Shown: positions 18,059 to 28,018, numbered from the stretch's first letter. The stretch is 64,000 nucleotides of DNA from Pararhodobacter zhoushanensis (GCF_003990445.1 NZ_REEZ01000001.1:248001-312000), one strand, 5' to 3'. Notes: generated from the sequence alone by a model not told the origin. Numbers and translations: made by a program.

Positions 18059-18793
18059 ATGAGTGACCAGCCCAAGAAACCCGACCTGCCGCCGCACCCC
18101 GCGCTTGCCGCGCTGCGCACGCATCGCAATTTCTATGGCCGGGTGCACGGCAAAACCCTGCGCCCGGCGCAGCGAAGCTATCTGTCCGAGGATCTCACCG
18201 ACTTGCGCCTGCGCGGCGTGTCGATAGACGAGAACCCCGAGCGCAGCCCGCTGGACATGGCACAGGCGCTGCCCGGTGACGGGCCGATCTGGCTGGAAAT
18301 CGGCTTTGGCGGCGGCGAGCATATGGTGCATATGGCTGCGGCCTATCCGAAGGTCCGCCTGATTGGGTGCGAGCCGTTCGTCAACGGCGTCGCCATGGCG
18401 CTGGGGCTGCTGCGCAACCGCCCCTGCCCCAACCTGCTGCTGCATCCCGGCGACGCGCGCGATCTGTTCGACGTGATGCCCGATGCGACGCTCGACAAGG
18501 TCTTTCTGAACTATCCCGACCCTTGGCCCAAAGCGCGCCATCACCGTCGCCGCTTTGTGACCCAGGACCATCTTGTGCCGCTGTTTGCCGCCTGCAAACC
18601 CGGTGCCGAGTTCCGGGTGGCCACCGATATTGCAGACTACGCGCGTCAGACGCTTGAAGAAGTGCCGTTGGCCGGTTTCGAGCTGGTCTCCGACAGCCGG
18701 ACCGCCTGGGCGGACTGGTTTTCGACCCGGTACGAGCAAAAAGCCCTGCGCGAAGGCCGCACGCCCCATTACATGACGTTCCGCAAGCCCTGA
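18059..18793 (+). CDS. trmB: tRNA (guanine-N7-)-methyltransferase
   Basis: Encodes a 244-residue SAM-dependent enzyme that makes m7G46 in the variable loop of tRNAs. The SAM-binding loop LEIGFGGGEHMVHMA is clear. The conserved NYPDPWPKARHHRRRF, which holds catalytic and tRNA-binding residues, and the C-terminal TRYEQKAL are also present. The start at 18059 puts MSDQPKKPD at the N-terminus. It is convergent with the ABC ATPase gene; only 15 bases separate the stop codons. Confidence 0.96.
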   Translation: MSDQPKKPDLPPHPALAALRTHRNFYGRVHGKTLRPAQRSYLSEDLTDLRLRGVSIDENPERSPLDMAQALPGDGPIWLEIGFGGGEHMVHMAAAYPKVRLIGCEPFVNGVAMALGLLRNRPCPNLLLHPGDARDLFDVMPDATLDKVFLNYPDPWPKARHHRRRFVTQDHLVPLFAACKPGAEFRVATDIADYARQTLEEVPLAGFELVSDSRTAWADWFSTRYEQKALREGRTPHYMTFRKP

Positions 18794-18808
18794 GGCTTGC
18801 GGTCCGGC

Positions 18809-20893
18809 TTATTCAGCCGCCACTTTGAACACGGGCTCCATATCCGCAAGGATCTGGGCGCTGAGGTGGCATTTGACCTGATGACCGCCCCCCAGATCGC
18901 GCATCGGTGGCATCTCGGTGTCGCACAGGTTGCCCGGCACCTGAGATTTCCAGCGGCAACGGGTCTGGAACGGGCAGCCCGGCGGCGGGTTGACGGCCGA
19001 GGGGATGTCACCTTCCAGCACGATGCGTTTCTTGACGATCTTGGTGTCGGCGATGGGCACCGCTGAGAGCAGCGCCTCGGTATAGGGGTGATAGGGCGGG
19101 GCAAAGACCTGATCGGTGGTGCCCAGTTCGACCACATGGCCCAGATACATCACCAGCACCCGGTCGCTGAGATAGCGCACAATGCTGAGGTCATGCGAGA
19201 TGAACAGCAGCGTGGTGCCATGCTCGCGCTGAATGTCCATCAACAGTTGCGTCACCGCCGCCTGTACCGAGACGTCGAGCGCCGAGACCGGCTCGTCGGC
19301 GATGACCACCTTGGCATTGCCGGCGAAGGCGCGGGCGATGCCGACGCGTTGCTTCTGACCGCCTGACAGCTGGCGCGGCATGCGCGTGGCAAATTCGCGC
19401 GGCAGTTTGACCAGATCGAGCAGTTCCAGCATCCGGGTCTGGCGTTCGGCATCCGTCTTGCCGACGCCGAAGATTTCCAGCGCCCGCACGATCTGGCGGC
19501 CCACGGTCATCGAGGGGTTGAGCGTGTCGAACGGGTTCTGGAACACCATTTGCAGCGAGGACACCGTGTCGGTGTTGCGCGACTGGATCGGGGTGGATTG
19601 CACGTTCTCATCGAACAGCATGATGTTGCCCGAGGTCGCGGTTTCCAAGCCCATGAGCACCTTGGCAAAGGTCGACTTGCCGCAGCCGGATTCGCCCACA
19701 ATCGCCAGCGTCTCGCCCTCGCGCGCGTCGAAGCTGAGTGTCTCGTTCGCCTTCACCACCTTGGTGTCGCCGCTGGAGAACATCGACGAGGCCGCGATCT
19801 CGTAATATTTGCGCACGTCATCCATGCGCAGCACCACATCCCCGATCGGCGACGGCGCGTATTGCTTGCCGACCGACAGCGCTGCGTCCCAGTCGATTTC
19901 ATCGAACTTCAGGCAGCGGCTGGCGTGTCGGCTGTCGCCTGCGACGGGGATCATGGCGATCTCGGTGGCGTTGCAGCGCCCGTCCTCGAAATAGTCGCAG
20001 CGCGGGCCAAAGTTGCAGCCCTGCGGGCGCTCGTGCGGCAGCGGGAAATTGCCGGGAATGGCGCGCAGCGGGCGTTCGGATTTGTTGGCACTTGGCAACG
20101 GGATCGAGCGGAACAGCGCCTGCGTATAGGGGTGGCGCATCACGTCGAAGACATCCTTGATGTCGCCGGTTTCCACCGCCTCGCCCGAATACATCACCGT
20201 CAGGCGGTCGCAAACCTCCATCACCAGCCCGAGGTTATGCGAGATGAACAGCATCGAGGTGCCGTATTCTTCGGCCAGCACGTTCACCAGATCGACGATC
20301 CCGGCCTCGACCGTCACGTCGAGCGCGGTGGTCGGCTCGTCCAGAATCAGCAGCGCTGGCTTGGACATCAGCGCCATGGCGATGACGATGCGCTGTTGCT
20401 GACCGCCCGAGAGCTGGTGCGGATAGGCGTTCAGGATGCGGTCAGGGTCTGGCAGGCGCACATCGGCGACGACCTTGCGCGCCAGTGCCCAGGCCTCGGC
20501 CTTGGGCATGTTCTGGTGGATGATCGGCACCTCGGCCAGCTGCGCGCCGATCTTCATCGCCGGGTTCAGCGAGGCCATGGGTTCCTGATAGATCATCGCG
20601 ATCTCGGAGCCGCGCAGCTTGCGCAGCTCGTTTTGACTCATCTTGGTCAGATCGCGGCCCTTAAAGGTGATCGAGCCGCCAACAATGCGCCCGTTGACGC
20701 CCAGATCGCGCATCACCGCCAGCGCGACGGTGGATTTGCCGCAGCCGGATTCACCGACAAGGCCCATCGCCTCGCCGGGCATGACGGTGCAGGAGAAATC
20801 CATCACCGCCGGAATTTCCCGCAAGCGGGTGAAGAACGAGATCGAGAGATTCTTGATCTCGAGGATCGGCTGCGACGGGTCCCAGTTGGTCAT
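18809..20893 (-). CDS. Fused dual ATPase of a peptide/oligopeptide-type ABC importer (DppD-DppF fusion)
   Basis: Encodes 694 residues containing two complete nucleotide-binding domains in tandem. The first has Walker A GESGCGKSTVAL and signature LSGGQQQR; the second has GESGCGKSTFAK and LSGGQKQR. Each is followed by the C-terminal oligopeptide/dipeptide extension with Cys clusters (NFGPRCDYFEDGRC and CPFQTRCRW), which bind iron-sulfur in some homologues. It supplies both ATPase subunits of the importer encoded upstream. The start at 20893 follows AGGAG at good spacing. It is the last gene of the minus-strand operon SBP-permease-permease-ATPase. Confidence 0.93.
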   Translation of the reverse strand: MTNWDPSQPILEIKNLSISFFTRLREIPAVMDFSCTVMPGEAMGLVGESGCGKSTVALAVMRDLGVNGRIVGGSITFKGRDLTKMSQNELRKLRGSEIAMIYQEPMASLNPAMKIGAQLAEVPIIHQNMPKAEAWALARKVVADVRLPDPDRILNAYPHQLSGGQQQRIVIAMALMSKPALLILDEPTTALDVTVEAGIVDLVNVLAEEYGTSMLFISHNLGLVMEVCDRLTVMYSGEAVETGDIKDVFDVMRHPYTQALFRSIPLPSANKSERPLRAIPGNFPLPHERPQGCNFGPRCDYFEDGRCNATEIAMIPVAGDSRHASRCLKFDEIDWDAALSVGKQYAPSPIGDVVLRMDDVRKYYEIAASSMFSSGDTKVVKANETLSFDAREGETLAIVGESGCGKSTFAKVLMGLETATSGNIMLFDENVQSTPIQSRNTDTVSSLQMVFQNPFDTLNPSMTVGRQIVRALEIFGVGKTDAERQTRMLELLDLVKLPREFATRMPRQLSGGQKQRVGIARAFAGNAKVVIADEPVSALDVSVQAAVTQLLMDIQREHGTTLLFISHDLSIVRYLSDRVLVMYLGHVVELGTTDQVFAPPYHPYTEALLSAVPIADTKIVKKRIVLEGDIPSAVNPPPGCPFQTRCRWKSQVPGNLCDTEMPPMRDLGGGHQVKCHLSAQILADMEPVFKVAAE

Positions 20894-20918
20894 CGGTGGC
20901 TCCTGTGGCGACTGACGG

Positions 20919-20971
20919 ACCGGGGGTTTCACACCCCCGGACCCCCGTGGGATATTTTCAGACAGATGATG
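20919..20971. repeat. Repeat element copy c, inside the ABC operon
   Basis: A hairpin with stem CCGGGGGT/ACCCCCGG (20920-20940) is followed by a core (20942-20971) that reads ACCCCCGTGGGATATTTTCA then GACAGATGATGG. On the plus strand it has the element's usual sense order, yet both neighbouring genes are on the minus strand. It sits between the second permease and the ATPase, opposite to the direction of transcription. Confidence 0.65.
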
Positions 20972-20987
20972 GAGCGAGCGCGGCGCA

Positions 20988-22148
20988 TCAGTCCCGCAGG
21001 CTTTCTTCGCGCAACCCGTCGGCGAGCAGGTTGAGGCCCAGCACGAGGCTCATCAGCGCCAGCGCCGGGACCAGTGCCGGGTGCGGGTAGACGGTCAGCA
21101 GGCGGCGACCGGCGTTGATGGTCGAGCCCCAGTCCGGGCTTTCGGGGCTTACGCCGAGGCCGAAGAAACCGAGCGTGCCCAAAAGGATGGTGGTGTAGCC
21201 GATGCGCAGGCAGAAATCGACGATCAGCGGGCCGCGGGCGTTGGGCAGGATCTCCCACAACATGATGTACCACGGCCCCTCGCCCCGCGTCTGGGCGGCG
21301 GCGACGTAGTCGCGCGTCTTGATGTCCAGCGTGATGCCGCGCACGATACGGAACACGGTGGGCGCGTTGACGAAGACCACGGCGACGAAGACGTTCAAGA
21401 GGTTGGGCGACATCGACCAGATGCCGGTCGGATCAGCGTTGAACACAAGGCCGATATAGGCCCAGGCGCCAATCAGCAGCACGCCGCCGACATAGAGATT
21501 TCGCTTCTGCGGCTGGGTGAAGAAACGCGCGTTCAGCAACACCGTGAGGAACAAGATCGGCGCAATAAACAGCACGCCGGCCATGATCAGCGGGATGATG
21601 GTTTCCTGAATCTCGGGCGCGACAAGCAGGAAGAACAGCAAGATCACCGGGAAGGCCAGCACGAGGTTGGCCAGAAAGGTCAGCCCCGTGTCCAGCTTGC
21701 CGCCGAAATACCCGGCAGGCAAGCCCAGCGTGATGCCGATCATGAACGAGATCATCGCGGCGAAGGGGGCGATGCGCAGCACCTCACGCGCGCCCATGAT
21801 CACCCGCGAGAACACGTCGCGGGCGAGGCTGTCGCCGCCGAGCAGGTAGTAGGGGTAAAGATCGCCGGGATCGGGCAGCGGCGAGCCGGGTACCGCGTTG
21901 CGCATACGGCTGACCTGGCTGAGCGCGTCATGGGTGATGATCAGGTCGGCGAAGATCGCGCTGAACACCCAGAACAGCACGATGCCGAAGCCGATCATGC
22001 CGACGGTCGAGTCAAACAGCTTGCCATAGAGGCCCAGCCGCCGCCGGTAGCGGATCGACAAGCCGAAGGTGAGAACGAGGGCGATCCACACCGGCAGCAG
22101 TTGCTGGGCGAGGCGGGCGAAGATCTGGAGCCAGCTTAGGGGGTCCAT
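20988..22148 (-). CDS. ABC importer permease, DppC-type
   Basis: Encodes a 386-residue inner-membrane permease with about eight hydrophobic stretches and the binding-protein-dependent transport (BPD) domain in its C-terminal part. The EAA-like loop lies around YVAAAQTRGEGPWYIMLWEILPNARGPLIV. It pairs with the DppB-type permease upstream; 12 bases separate the two genes. Two ATGs are possible at 22154 and 22148; AAGGAG is only 2 bases from the first and 8 from the second, so 22148 is preferred. It is longer than standard DppC (about 300) because of extra helices in the middle. Confidence 0.92.
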   Translation of the reverse strand: MDPLSWLQIFARLAQQLLPVWIALVLTFGLSIRYRRRLGLYGKLFDSTVGMIGFGIVLFWVFSAIFADLIITHDALSQVSRMRNAVPGSPLPDPGDLYPYYLLGGDSLARDVFSRVIMGAREVLRIAPFAAMISFMIGITLGLPAGYFGGKLDTGLTFLANLVLAFPVILLFFLLVAPEIQETIIPLIMAGVLFIAPILFLTVLLNARFFTQPQKRNLYVGGVLLIGAWAYIGLVFNADPTGIWSMSPNLLNVFVAVVFVNAPTVFRIVRGITLDIKTRDYVAAAQTRGEGPWYIMLWEILPNARGPLIVDFCLRIGYTTILLGTLGFFGLGVSPESPDWGSTINAGRRLLTVYPHPALVPALALMSLVLGLNLLADGLREESLRD

Positions 22149-22160
22149 CGACATGGCTCC

Positions 22161-23246
22161 TTACGAAATCCGGATGCGGGGATTGAGGTAGACATAGCCG
22201 ATGTCCGAGATCAGCTGCGTCACCAGCACGACCACCACGGCGACGACCGAAGACGCCAGCAGCAGTTCGATGTCGTTGTTCACGGCGGCTTCATAGAGGG
22301 TCCAGCCAAAACCGGGGTAGCTGAACAGCACCTCGGTGATCACCACCCCGTTCAGCAGCCACGGGATCTGCAGCATGATCACGGTAAACGGCGCGATCAG
22401 CGCGTTGCGCAGGGCGTGGCGCATGACGATGCTGGCAAACCCCACGCCCTTGAGGCGCGCGGTGCGGATGTATTGCTGGGTCATCACCTCGGTCATCGAG
22501 GCACGGGTGATGCGGGCGACGTAACCCATGCCGTAAAGCGCGACGGTGAGCACCGGCAGGGTGAAGTTCGACAGTGTGATCCCCTCGATCGCCGAGCGGG
22601 CGTTGCCCTGAAACAGCACGCGCCCGTCGATCCAGCCCCACTCGGCAAGGATCGGCGAGATGCCGACGGTGGACGAGGCCAGCAGCGCGATGAACACCAC
22701 GCCGGAGACATATTCGGGGGTGGCGGTTGAGGCGATGGCGAAGGTCGAGAGCGTCCGGTCGGTGCGCGACCCCTCGCGCATGCCGGCCAGCACGCCGGTG
22801 ATCAGCGCCATGGGCACCATCACGATGAGCACCCACATCATCAACAGGCCGGTTGCCCCAAGCCTTGCGCTCAGCACGGTGCCGACATTGTCCTGAAAGC
22901 GGGTGGAATAGCCCCAGTCGCCTTGCAGCAGCCCGCAGCGTTCACCGGCCCTGCCCGGATCGTTGGTCAGATCAACGCAGCGCCCGCGGACAACAACGCC
23001 GTCTTCCTCGCGCACCCAGCCCGGCACCACGCCCAACCATTCGCCGTAGCGCGTCAGCATCGGCGTGCCGTAGCCATTCTCGTTGATCCAGCTGACGACC
23101 TCGGCGTCGGTCAGGCGACCGCCCGCCTGCGTCTTGGCCAGCGTTTTCAGCTTGGCGGGCATGTTGGTGAGCGCGAAGACGATGAAGGTCAGGCACAACG
23201 CCGTGATCAACATCAGGCCGATACGCCGGGTAAGAAACAGCAGCAT
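22161..23246 (-). CDS. ABC importer permease, DppB-type
   Basis: Encodes a 361-residue permease. An N-terminal helix (FLTRRIGLMLITALCLTFIVF) is followed by a soluble insert of about 80 residues and the six-helix BPD domain. The coupling loop (YIRTARLKGVGFASIVMRHALRNALIAP) contacts the ATPase. It is the first permease of the importer, between the binding-protein gene (130 bases upstream) and the DppC-type permease. The family is peptide/nickel/opine-type uptake; the substrate is not readable from the permease. Confidence 0.93.
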   Translation of the reverse strand: MLLFLTRRIGLMLITALCLTFIVFALTNMPAKLKTLAKTQAGGRLTDAEVVSWINENGYGTPMLTRYGEWLGVVPGWVREEDGVVVRGRCVDLTNDPGRAGERCGLLQGDWGYSTRFQDNVGTVLSARLGATGLLMMWVLIVMVPMALITGVLAGMREGSRTDRTLSTFAIASTATPEYVSGVVFIALLASSTVGISPILAEWGWIDGRVLFQGNARSAIEGITLSNFTLPVLTVALYGMGYVARITRASMTEVMTQQYIRTARLKGVGFASIVMRHALRNALIAPFTVIMLQIPWLLNGVVITEVLFSYPGFGWTLYEAAVNNDIELLLASSVVAVVVVLVTQLISDIGYVYLNPRIRIS

Positions 23247-23376
23247 GGCGACTCCTGTGGCGGGCAGCGTCAGGGTGCGAAATGCAGCCCCTTGCGCCGC
23301 TGCGGCGAAGGATTCCGGGAGGGGACGGGCTTAGAAAGACGCAGGGCGCGTGATGAACGCGCCCTGCCCCGGTGTC

Positions 23377-25020
23377 TTACGACTTCCAGTAGTGGACATA
23401 GTCCACAACGAAGGTCGGGTGCATTTCTGCCCCGTGGACGTTCTCGGCCACGTTGCGGAAGATCGAGCGCCAGTAGGGCTGAATGAGCACGCCTTCTTCC
23501 TGCATGATCTCTTCCAGACGGTGCATGACCTCGCGGCGCGCATCGGCGTCGGCAATGCCGTTGGCCTGATCGAGCAGCGTGTCGAACTCTTCGTTCGAGA
23601 AGGCAGCCTCGTTCCACGGAACGCCGGTCTTGTAGGCCAGGTTGAGGATCTGCACACCCAGCGGACGCATGTTCCACTCGGTCGCCGAGAACGGATACTT
23701 GGTCCAGTCGTTCCAGAAAGTCGCACCCGGCAGGATGGTCCGCTTGATGTTGATGCCCGCGTCGCGGATCTGAGCGGCGACGGCATCGCAGGTTTCGGCC
23801 TGCCACGGTTCATCCACCGAGATCAGCTCGAACTCGTAATCGGCAAAGCCCGCTTCGGCGATTTCGGCAGCAGCGGCAGCCGGATCGACAACCAGCGGCG
23901 GCAGTTCGGCATATTCGGGGTGGATCGGGCAGACATGGTGGTTTTCAGCCACGGTGCCCAGATCGCTGTAGCCCAGCTCAAGCACCACGGCGTTGTTGAC
24001 GGCCTTTTGCAGCGCGCGACGTACGGCGAGGTTGTCGTACGGCTCGCTGTCCTGGTTGAAGCGCACGGTGATGGTGGAGGCGGTGACTGCTTCCGAGCGC
24101 GGGTAGCCGATGGCATCGAAGATATCGATGATGTCGCCCTGCGCCTGATAGTTCAGGTCGATCTCGCCCGCTTCTGCTGCCGCAACCCAAGCCGCCGGGT
24201 CGGTGCCCAGATCGACGAACTCGATACGGTCCAGATAGGCGCCATTGCCCTCATTCCACCACGTGTGATCGGTGTTGCGCTCGACAACGCAGCCGATGCC
24301 CGGCTCATAGCTGACCGGCAGATAGGGCCCGGTGCCGATCGGGTTGGCGACAACATCGTCACCCTCGAACGAGGGGTGCATCATCACGGCCGGGTAGTCT
24401 GCCATCGACACGATCAGCGCGATGTCGGCGGTCGCGAGGTTCAGGCGCAGCGTGTAATCGTCGACGACCTCGACCCCGCCTTCGCGCAGCTGACCATCCT
24501 CGACCAGCGCGCCCATACGGGTGGCCATCGAGTTGCCTTCAACGCTGGTGTCGCACCAGGCGGCGATGTTGTGGGCGACGTCGGCGGCGGTGAAGTCGTC
24601 ACCGTTGTTCCACTTGACGCCCTGACGGATGTGCAGCGTGTAGGTGGTGGCGTCGTCCGAGGCTTCCCAGCTTTCCATCAGCACGGGCTTGAGCGAGCCG
24701 TCGCGCTGGTACTCGACCAGGTATTCCAGCCAGCCGCGGACCGCGTTGGCGTGCTCGGACCAGTCCCAGGTGCGCGGATCGCGCTGTGCTTTGATGATCA
24801 TCTGCATGCGCAGCGTGCCGCCCATGACGGGGGTCTCTTGCGCGACAGCCTCAGGCGCGGCCAGACCCAGCAGGCCATAAGCGGTGACCGAGGCGACACC
24901 CAGCGCGGTCGTCCGCGTCAGAAACTCGCGACGGCTCAGTTTGCCGTCCTGACATTCGCGCGCGTACATCTTGGCGGCGGGATGGATACGATCAGAAACG
25001 GCTTCCTTGGAAAAATTCAT
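23377..25020 (-). CDS. Family 5 solute-binding protein of the ABC importer
   Basis: Encodes a 547-residue periplasmic binding protein. A Tat-like signal ([15 protein letters not shown] then a hydrophobic stretch ending in PEAVAQE) lies about 26 residues in, which is a long n-region. The mature part shows family 5 features: an early [22 protein letters not shown]-type strand, [15 protein letters not shown] and a C-terminal [22 protein letters not shown]. The family carries peptides, opines, nickel chelates and other solutes. The start at 25020 follows AGGGAGA at good spacing. It is first in the importer operon and downstream of an enolase-superfamily gene on the same strand. Confidence 0.93.
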   Translation of the reverse strand: MNFSKEAVSDRIHPAAKMYARECQDGKLSRREFLTRTTALGVASVTAYGLLGLAAPEAVAQETPVMGGTLRMQMIIKAQRDPRTWDWSEHANAVRGWLEYLVEYQRDGSLKPVLMESWEASDDATTYTLHIRQGVKWNNGDDFTAADVAHNIAAWCDTSVEGNSMATRMGALVEDGQLREGGVEVVDDYTLRLNLATADIALIVSMADYPAVMMHPSFEGDDVVANPIGTGPYLPVSYEPGIGCVVERNTDHTWWNEGNGAYLDRIEFVDLGTDPAAWVAAAEAGEIDLNYQAQGDIIDIFDAIGYPRSEAVTASTITVRFNQDSEPYDNLAVRRALQKAVNNAVVLELGYSDLGTVAENHHVCPIHPEYAELPPLVVDPAAAAAEIAEAGFADYEFELISVDEPWQAETCDAVAAQIRDAGINIKRTILPGATFWNDWTKYPFSATEWNMRPLGVQILNLAYKTGVPWNEAAFSNEEFDTLLDQANGIADADARREVMHRLEEIMQEEGVLIQPYWRSIFRNVAENVHGAEMHPTFVVDYVHYWKS

Positions 25021-25234
25021 AACAGTCTCCCTGTTTGTTATCATCTTGCGGGCGGCGGTTCTGTGCCTGCTCCATCCTTGCCGTCATGGCGCCTCAGGAG
25101 TGCGACACACGCCGCTCCAAATGCGACCCGTCCTTATCCAAACGCGACGGGTCCAGTTTTTCAACCCGAATTCCGGTGCCATCGCGGAAACTTCACCCTT
25201 GCACGCAGGCCGGTTTTGCCGGGGGGCCTGTTTT

Positions 25235-26467
25235 TTACTCGCGCGGCGCACCGCCCGTGAAGGCGTTTTCCGCCGCGTAATTGCACGGTGCTTCCTGCAC
25301 CTGAAGGTGCAGATCGCGGCCGGTGTAGGGGTGCGCGCGGGCCAGATCTTCGTCAAACTCGATACCCAGACCGGGGGCGGTCGGGACCGGGATATAGCCC
25401 TCCTCGACCCGCAGCGAGTGGCAGATCAGCGGCAGATGGAAGGTACCGCCGGTCTGGATCGTCTCGACCAGCAGGAGGTTGGGCAGCGTCGCGCCCAGTT
25501 GCACATTCGCCGCCCATTCGACCGGCCCGGCATAGAGATGCGGTGCGACCTGCGCGCCAAAGGCCTCGGCCATGGCGGCGATCTTCTTTGTCTCAAGAAT
25601 GCCCCCCGACCGGCCCAGCGCCGGTTGCAGGATCGACGCCCCGCCACTGCGCAAAAGCGTGCCGAACTCGGCCTTGGTCGTCAGCCGCTCGCCCGTGGCC
25701 AGCGGGATGCGCACCGCCTGCGCCACCTGCGCAAAATCGAGCAGGTTGTCGGGCGGGATCGGTTCTTCGTACCAGAGCGGGCTGTAGGGTTCCAGCGCCT
25801 GCCCCAGCCGGATCGCGCCTGCGGGGGTGAATTGCCCGTGCGTACCAAACAGCAGATCCGCCCGGTTGCCCACCGCTTTGCGGATCGCGGCGCACATCCG
25901 CACGCTCAGATCGATGTCATAGAGCGCCGGCTGGTGGCCGCCATGGATGGTGTACGGCCCGGCGGGGTCGAATTTGATCGCTGTAAAGCCCTGATTGACG
26001 GCCGCAATCGCCGATTCCGCCTGCATCTCGGGTGAGGACCAGAAGGCGGCGGCATCCATCCCGTCGAGCGGATAGAGATAGGTATAGGCGCGCAGCCGTT
26101 CGTTCAGAAACCCGCCCAGAAGCGCATGAACCGGACGGTCCAGTGCCTTGCCGATCAGATCCCAGCAGGCGATCTCCAACCCCGAAAACGCGCCCATCAC
26201 CGTCAGATCCGGGCGCTGGGTAAAGCCCGAGGAATACGCGCGCCGGAACATCTTCTCGATGCTCTCAGGGTTTTCGCCCTGCATGTGGCGCTCGAAGACA
26301 TCCTCGATCACCGCCACCATCGCCTTGGGACCGACCGAGGCGGCATAGACCTCGCCATAGCCGGTGATCCCGTTGTCGGTGGTCAGCTTGACGATCAGCC
26401 AATAACGCCCACCCCAGCCGGGGGGCGGGGTGCCAATGACGAAGGTCTCAAGGTCTGTTAGCTTCAT
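25235..26467 (-). CDS. Mandelate racemase/muconate lactonizing enzyme-family protein
   Basis: Encodes a 410-residue enolase-superfamily enzyme. The N-terminal capping domain begins MKLTDLETFVIGTPPPGWGG. The barrel holds the substrate-side AIKFDPAG, the metal-ligand candidates in WYEEP and ATGERL, and the distal histidine in APHLYAG. These enzymes abstract a proton next to a carboxylate, and many are sugar-acid dehydratases; the exact reaction cannot be fixed. The start at 26467 has GGTGAGGG in front. It lies 214 bases upstream of the importer operon on the same strand, so the importer may carry its substrate. A GNAT gene starts divergently only about 30 bases away. Confidence 0.88.
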   Translation of the reverse strand: MKLTDLETFVIGTPPPGWGGRYWLIVKLTTDNGITGYGEVYAASVGPKAMVAVIEDVFERHMQGENPESIEKMFRRAYSSGFTQRPDLTVMGAFSGLEIACWDLIGKALDRPVHALLGGFLNERLRAYTYLYPLDGMDAAAFWSSPEMQAESAIAAVNQGFTAIKFDPAGPYTIHGGHQPALYDIDLSVRMCAAIRKAVGNRADLLFGTHGQFTPAGAIRLGQALEPYSPLWYEEPIPPDNLLDFAQVAQAVRIPLATGERLTTKAEFGTLLRSGGASILQPALGRSGGILETKKIAAMAEAFGAQVAPHLYAGPVEWAANVQLGATLPNLLLVETIQTGGTFHLPLICHSLRVEEGYIPVPTAPGLGIEFDEDLARAHPYTGRDLHLQVQEAPCNYAAENAFTGGAPRE

Positions 26468-26498
26468 GCCCTCACCTCTGCGCAATCGGGGAAATGCC

Positions 26499-26933
26499 GT
26501 GACGGAACTTTTCGTGAAACGTCTGGAGCCTGCCGACCTGCCCCTGCTTCTGGCAACGCCGCCGGGGCTGTTCGACAATGCCGTTGACCCCAAGCAAAGT
26601 GCAGCGTTCCTCGGCGATCCGCTGCACCACATCGTTGTCGGCCTGCTCGACGGGGAGATCGTCAGCTTTGCGTCGGGCACAGTCCTGCTGCACCCTGACA
26701 AGGCACCATCGTTGTTCATCAACGAGGTCGGCACCCGCGACGCTGTGTTGCGCCGCGGCTATGCGACGGCGGTGACGCAGGCACTGATCGACCATGCCCG
26801 CCGCCTTGGCTGCAAGGGGATCTGGCTGGGCACCGAGCCAGACAACACCGCCGCCCGCGCGCTGTACCGGCGGCTGGGCGCCGACGAAGTGCCCTTCGTC
26901 GGCTATGGCTGGGACGGCGCGCTGGACGACTGA
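26499..26933 (+). CDS. GNAT-family N-acetyltransferase
   Basis: Encodes a 144-residue acetyl-CoA-dependent acetyltransferase. The acetyl-CoA loop is in the segment VLRRGYATAVTQAL, and the late segment TEPDNTAARALYRRLGA is standard GNAT. It resembles AAC(3)-I-like members, but that similarity is common and does not prove aminoglycoside activity. GTG at 26499, preceded by GGGGAAA, is preferred; earlier in-frame ATGs would run into the divergent enolase-family gene. It ends 2 bases before the stop of the convergent dehydrogenase gene. Confidence 0.8.
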   Translation: MTELFVKRLEPADLPLLLATPPGLFDNAVDPKQSAAFLGDPLHHIVVGLLDGEIVSFASGTVLLHPDKAPSLFINEVGTRDAVLRRGYATAVTQALIDHARRLGCKGIWLGTEPDNTAARALYRRLGADEVPFVGYGWDGALDD

Positions 26934-26935
26934 CA

Positions 26936-28018
26936 TCAACGGTCCATAAGGATCACATTGCGCCGGACATGGCCTTGGCGGGCGTCCGCAATGGCCTCGT
27001 TGATCTGATCGAAGGCATAGGTCTGCGTCACCAGCTCTTCCAGTTTCAACCGGCCCTGCCGCCACATCTCGACCAGATAGGGAATGTCGCGCTGCACGAC
27101 GGTCGCCCCCATGAAACTGCCTTTCAGAGTCTGCGCAGTGGCGGCAACGATGACCGGCTCGACCTCCATCTTCGCGCCCGACGGCGGCATGCCGACCATT
27201 ACCACCTGCCCGCCCTTGCACGCCAGCGAGGGCGCTTGCGCATAGGCGGCAATCGCGCCCACGGCGACAAAAACGTGATCCGCACCATAGCCGTCCGTCA
27301 GGCCCATGACCGCCCGGCGCAGGCCTTTCATATCAGCGCGCAGCGTGTCGGTGGCCCCGAACTCCAGGGCTGCGGCAAGCTTTTCCTCGGCCAGATCGAT
27401 GGCGATGATCTTGTTGGCACCCGCCAGCTTCGCGCCCTGCAGCGCGTTGAGCCCCACACCGCCCGCGCCGATCACCACGACATTGTCGCCGGGCGCGACC
27501 TGCGCGGTGTTGATCACCGCCCCGGTGCCGGTGATCACCCCGCAGGCCAGCAGAGCGCCCAGCTGCATCGGCAGATCGTCGGGCACTTTGGCGACCTGAC
27601 TGGCGTGCACGACACAGGCTTCGGCAAAACCGGCGGTGGACAGGCCCTGCTCGACCACGGTGCCATCGGGCAGGCTCAGCACACCGTTGCCCCGGTTATA
27701 GCCCGTGGCACACAGGAACGGCTTGCCGGTCCGGCAGGCGCGGCACTGACCGCAGGCGCGGATCATCGACACAACGACAGCATCGCCCACCGCAAGGCCC
27801 TGCACCCCGTCCCCCAGCGCGGCAATGCGCCCTGCCGCCTCGTGGCCGTAAACCGCGGGCAACTGGCTGGCCCAGAGCCCGTCCAGAAAGCCGATGTCGG
27901 AATGACAGATGGCGACGGCCTCGACGGTGACCTGCACCTCGCCCGGCCCGGGGGCACGCAGCGCGACCTCTTCGATGGTCAGTTTTTCGCCAAAGGCTCG
28001 GCAAACAGCGGCTTTCAT
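26936..28018 (-). CDS. Zinc-dependent alcohol dehydrogenase (MDR family)
   Basis: Encodes a 360-residue medium-chain dehydrogenase. Catalytic zinc ligands are Cys38 in AICHSD and the histidine in GHEAAG. The structural zinc site is the four-cysteine lobe in CGQCRACRTGKPFLC. The nucleotide-binding loop GAGGVGLNAL has the acidic residue at the end of the next strand (IIAIDLAEEK), which suggests NAD. The start at 28018 begins MKAAVCRAFGEKL, normal for the family. The substrate is unknown. It is on the same strand as the enolase-family and importer genes, which might indicate a shared catabolic role. Confidence 0.92.
   Translation of the reverse strand: MKAAVCRAFGEKLTIEEVALRAPGPGEVQVTVEAVAICHSDIGFLDGLWASQLPAVYGHEAAGRIAALGDGVQGLAVGDAVVVSMIRACGQCRACRTGKPFLCATGYNRGNGVLSLPDGTVVEQGLSTAGFAEACVVHASQVAKVPDDLPMQLGALLACGVITGTGAVINTAQVAPGDNVVVIGAGGVGLNALQGAKLAGANKIIAIDLAEEKLAAALEFGATDTLRADMKGLRRAVMGLTDGYGADHVFVAVGAIAAYAQAPSLACKGGQVVMVGMPPSGAKMEVEPVIVAATAQTLKGSFMGATVVQRDIPYLVEMWRQGRLKLEELVTQTYAFDQINEAIADARQGHVRRNVILMDR

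Noticed and set aside
25021-25234. Gap between the enolase-family gene and the binding-protein gene examined for a small gene
   Set aside because: Only short frames without ribosome sites; it more likely contains a promoter for the importer operon.
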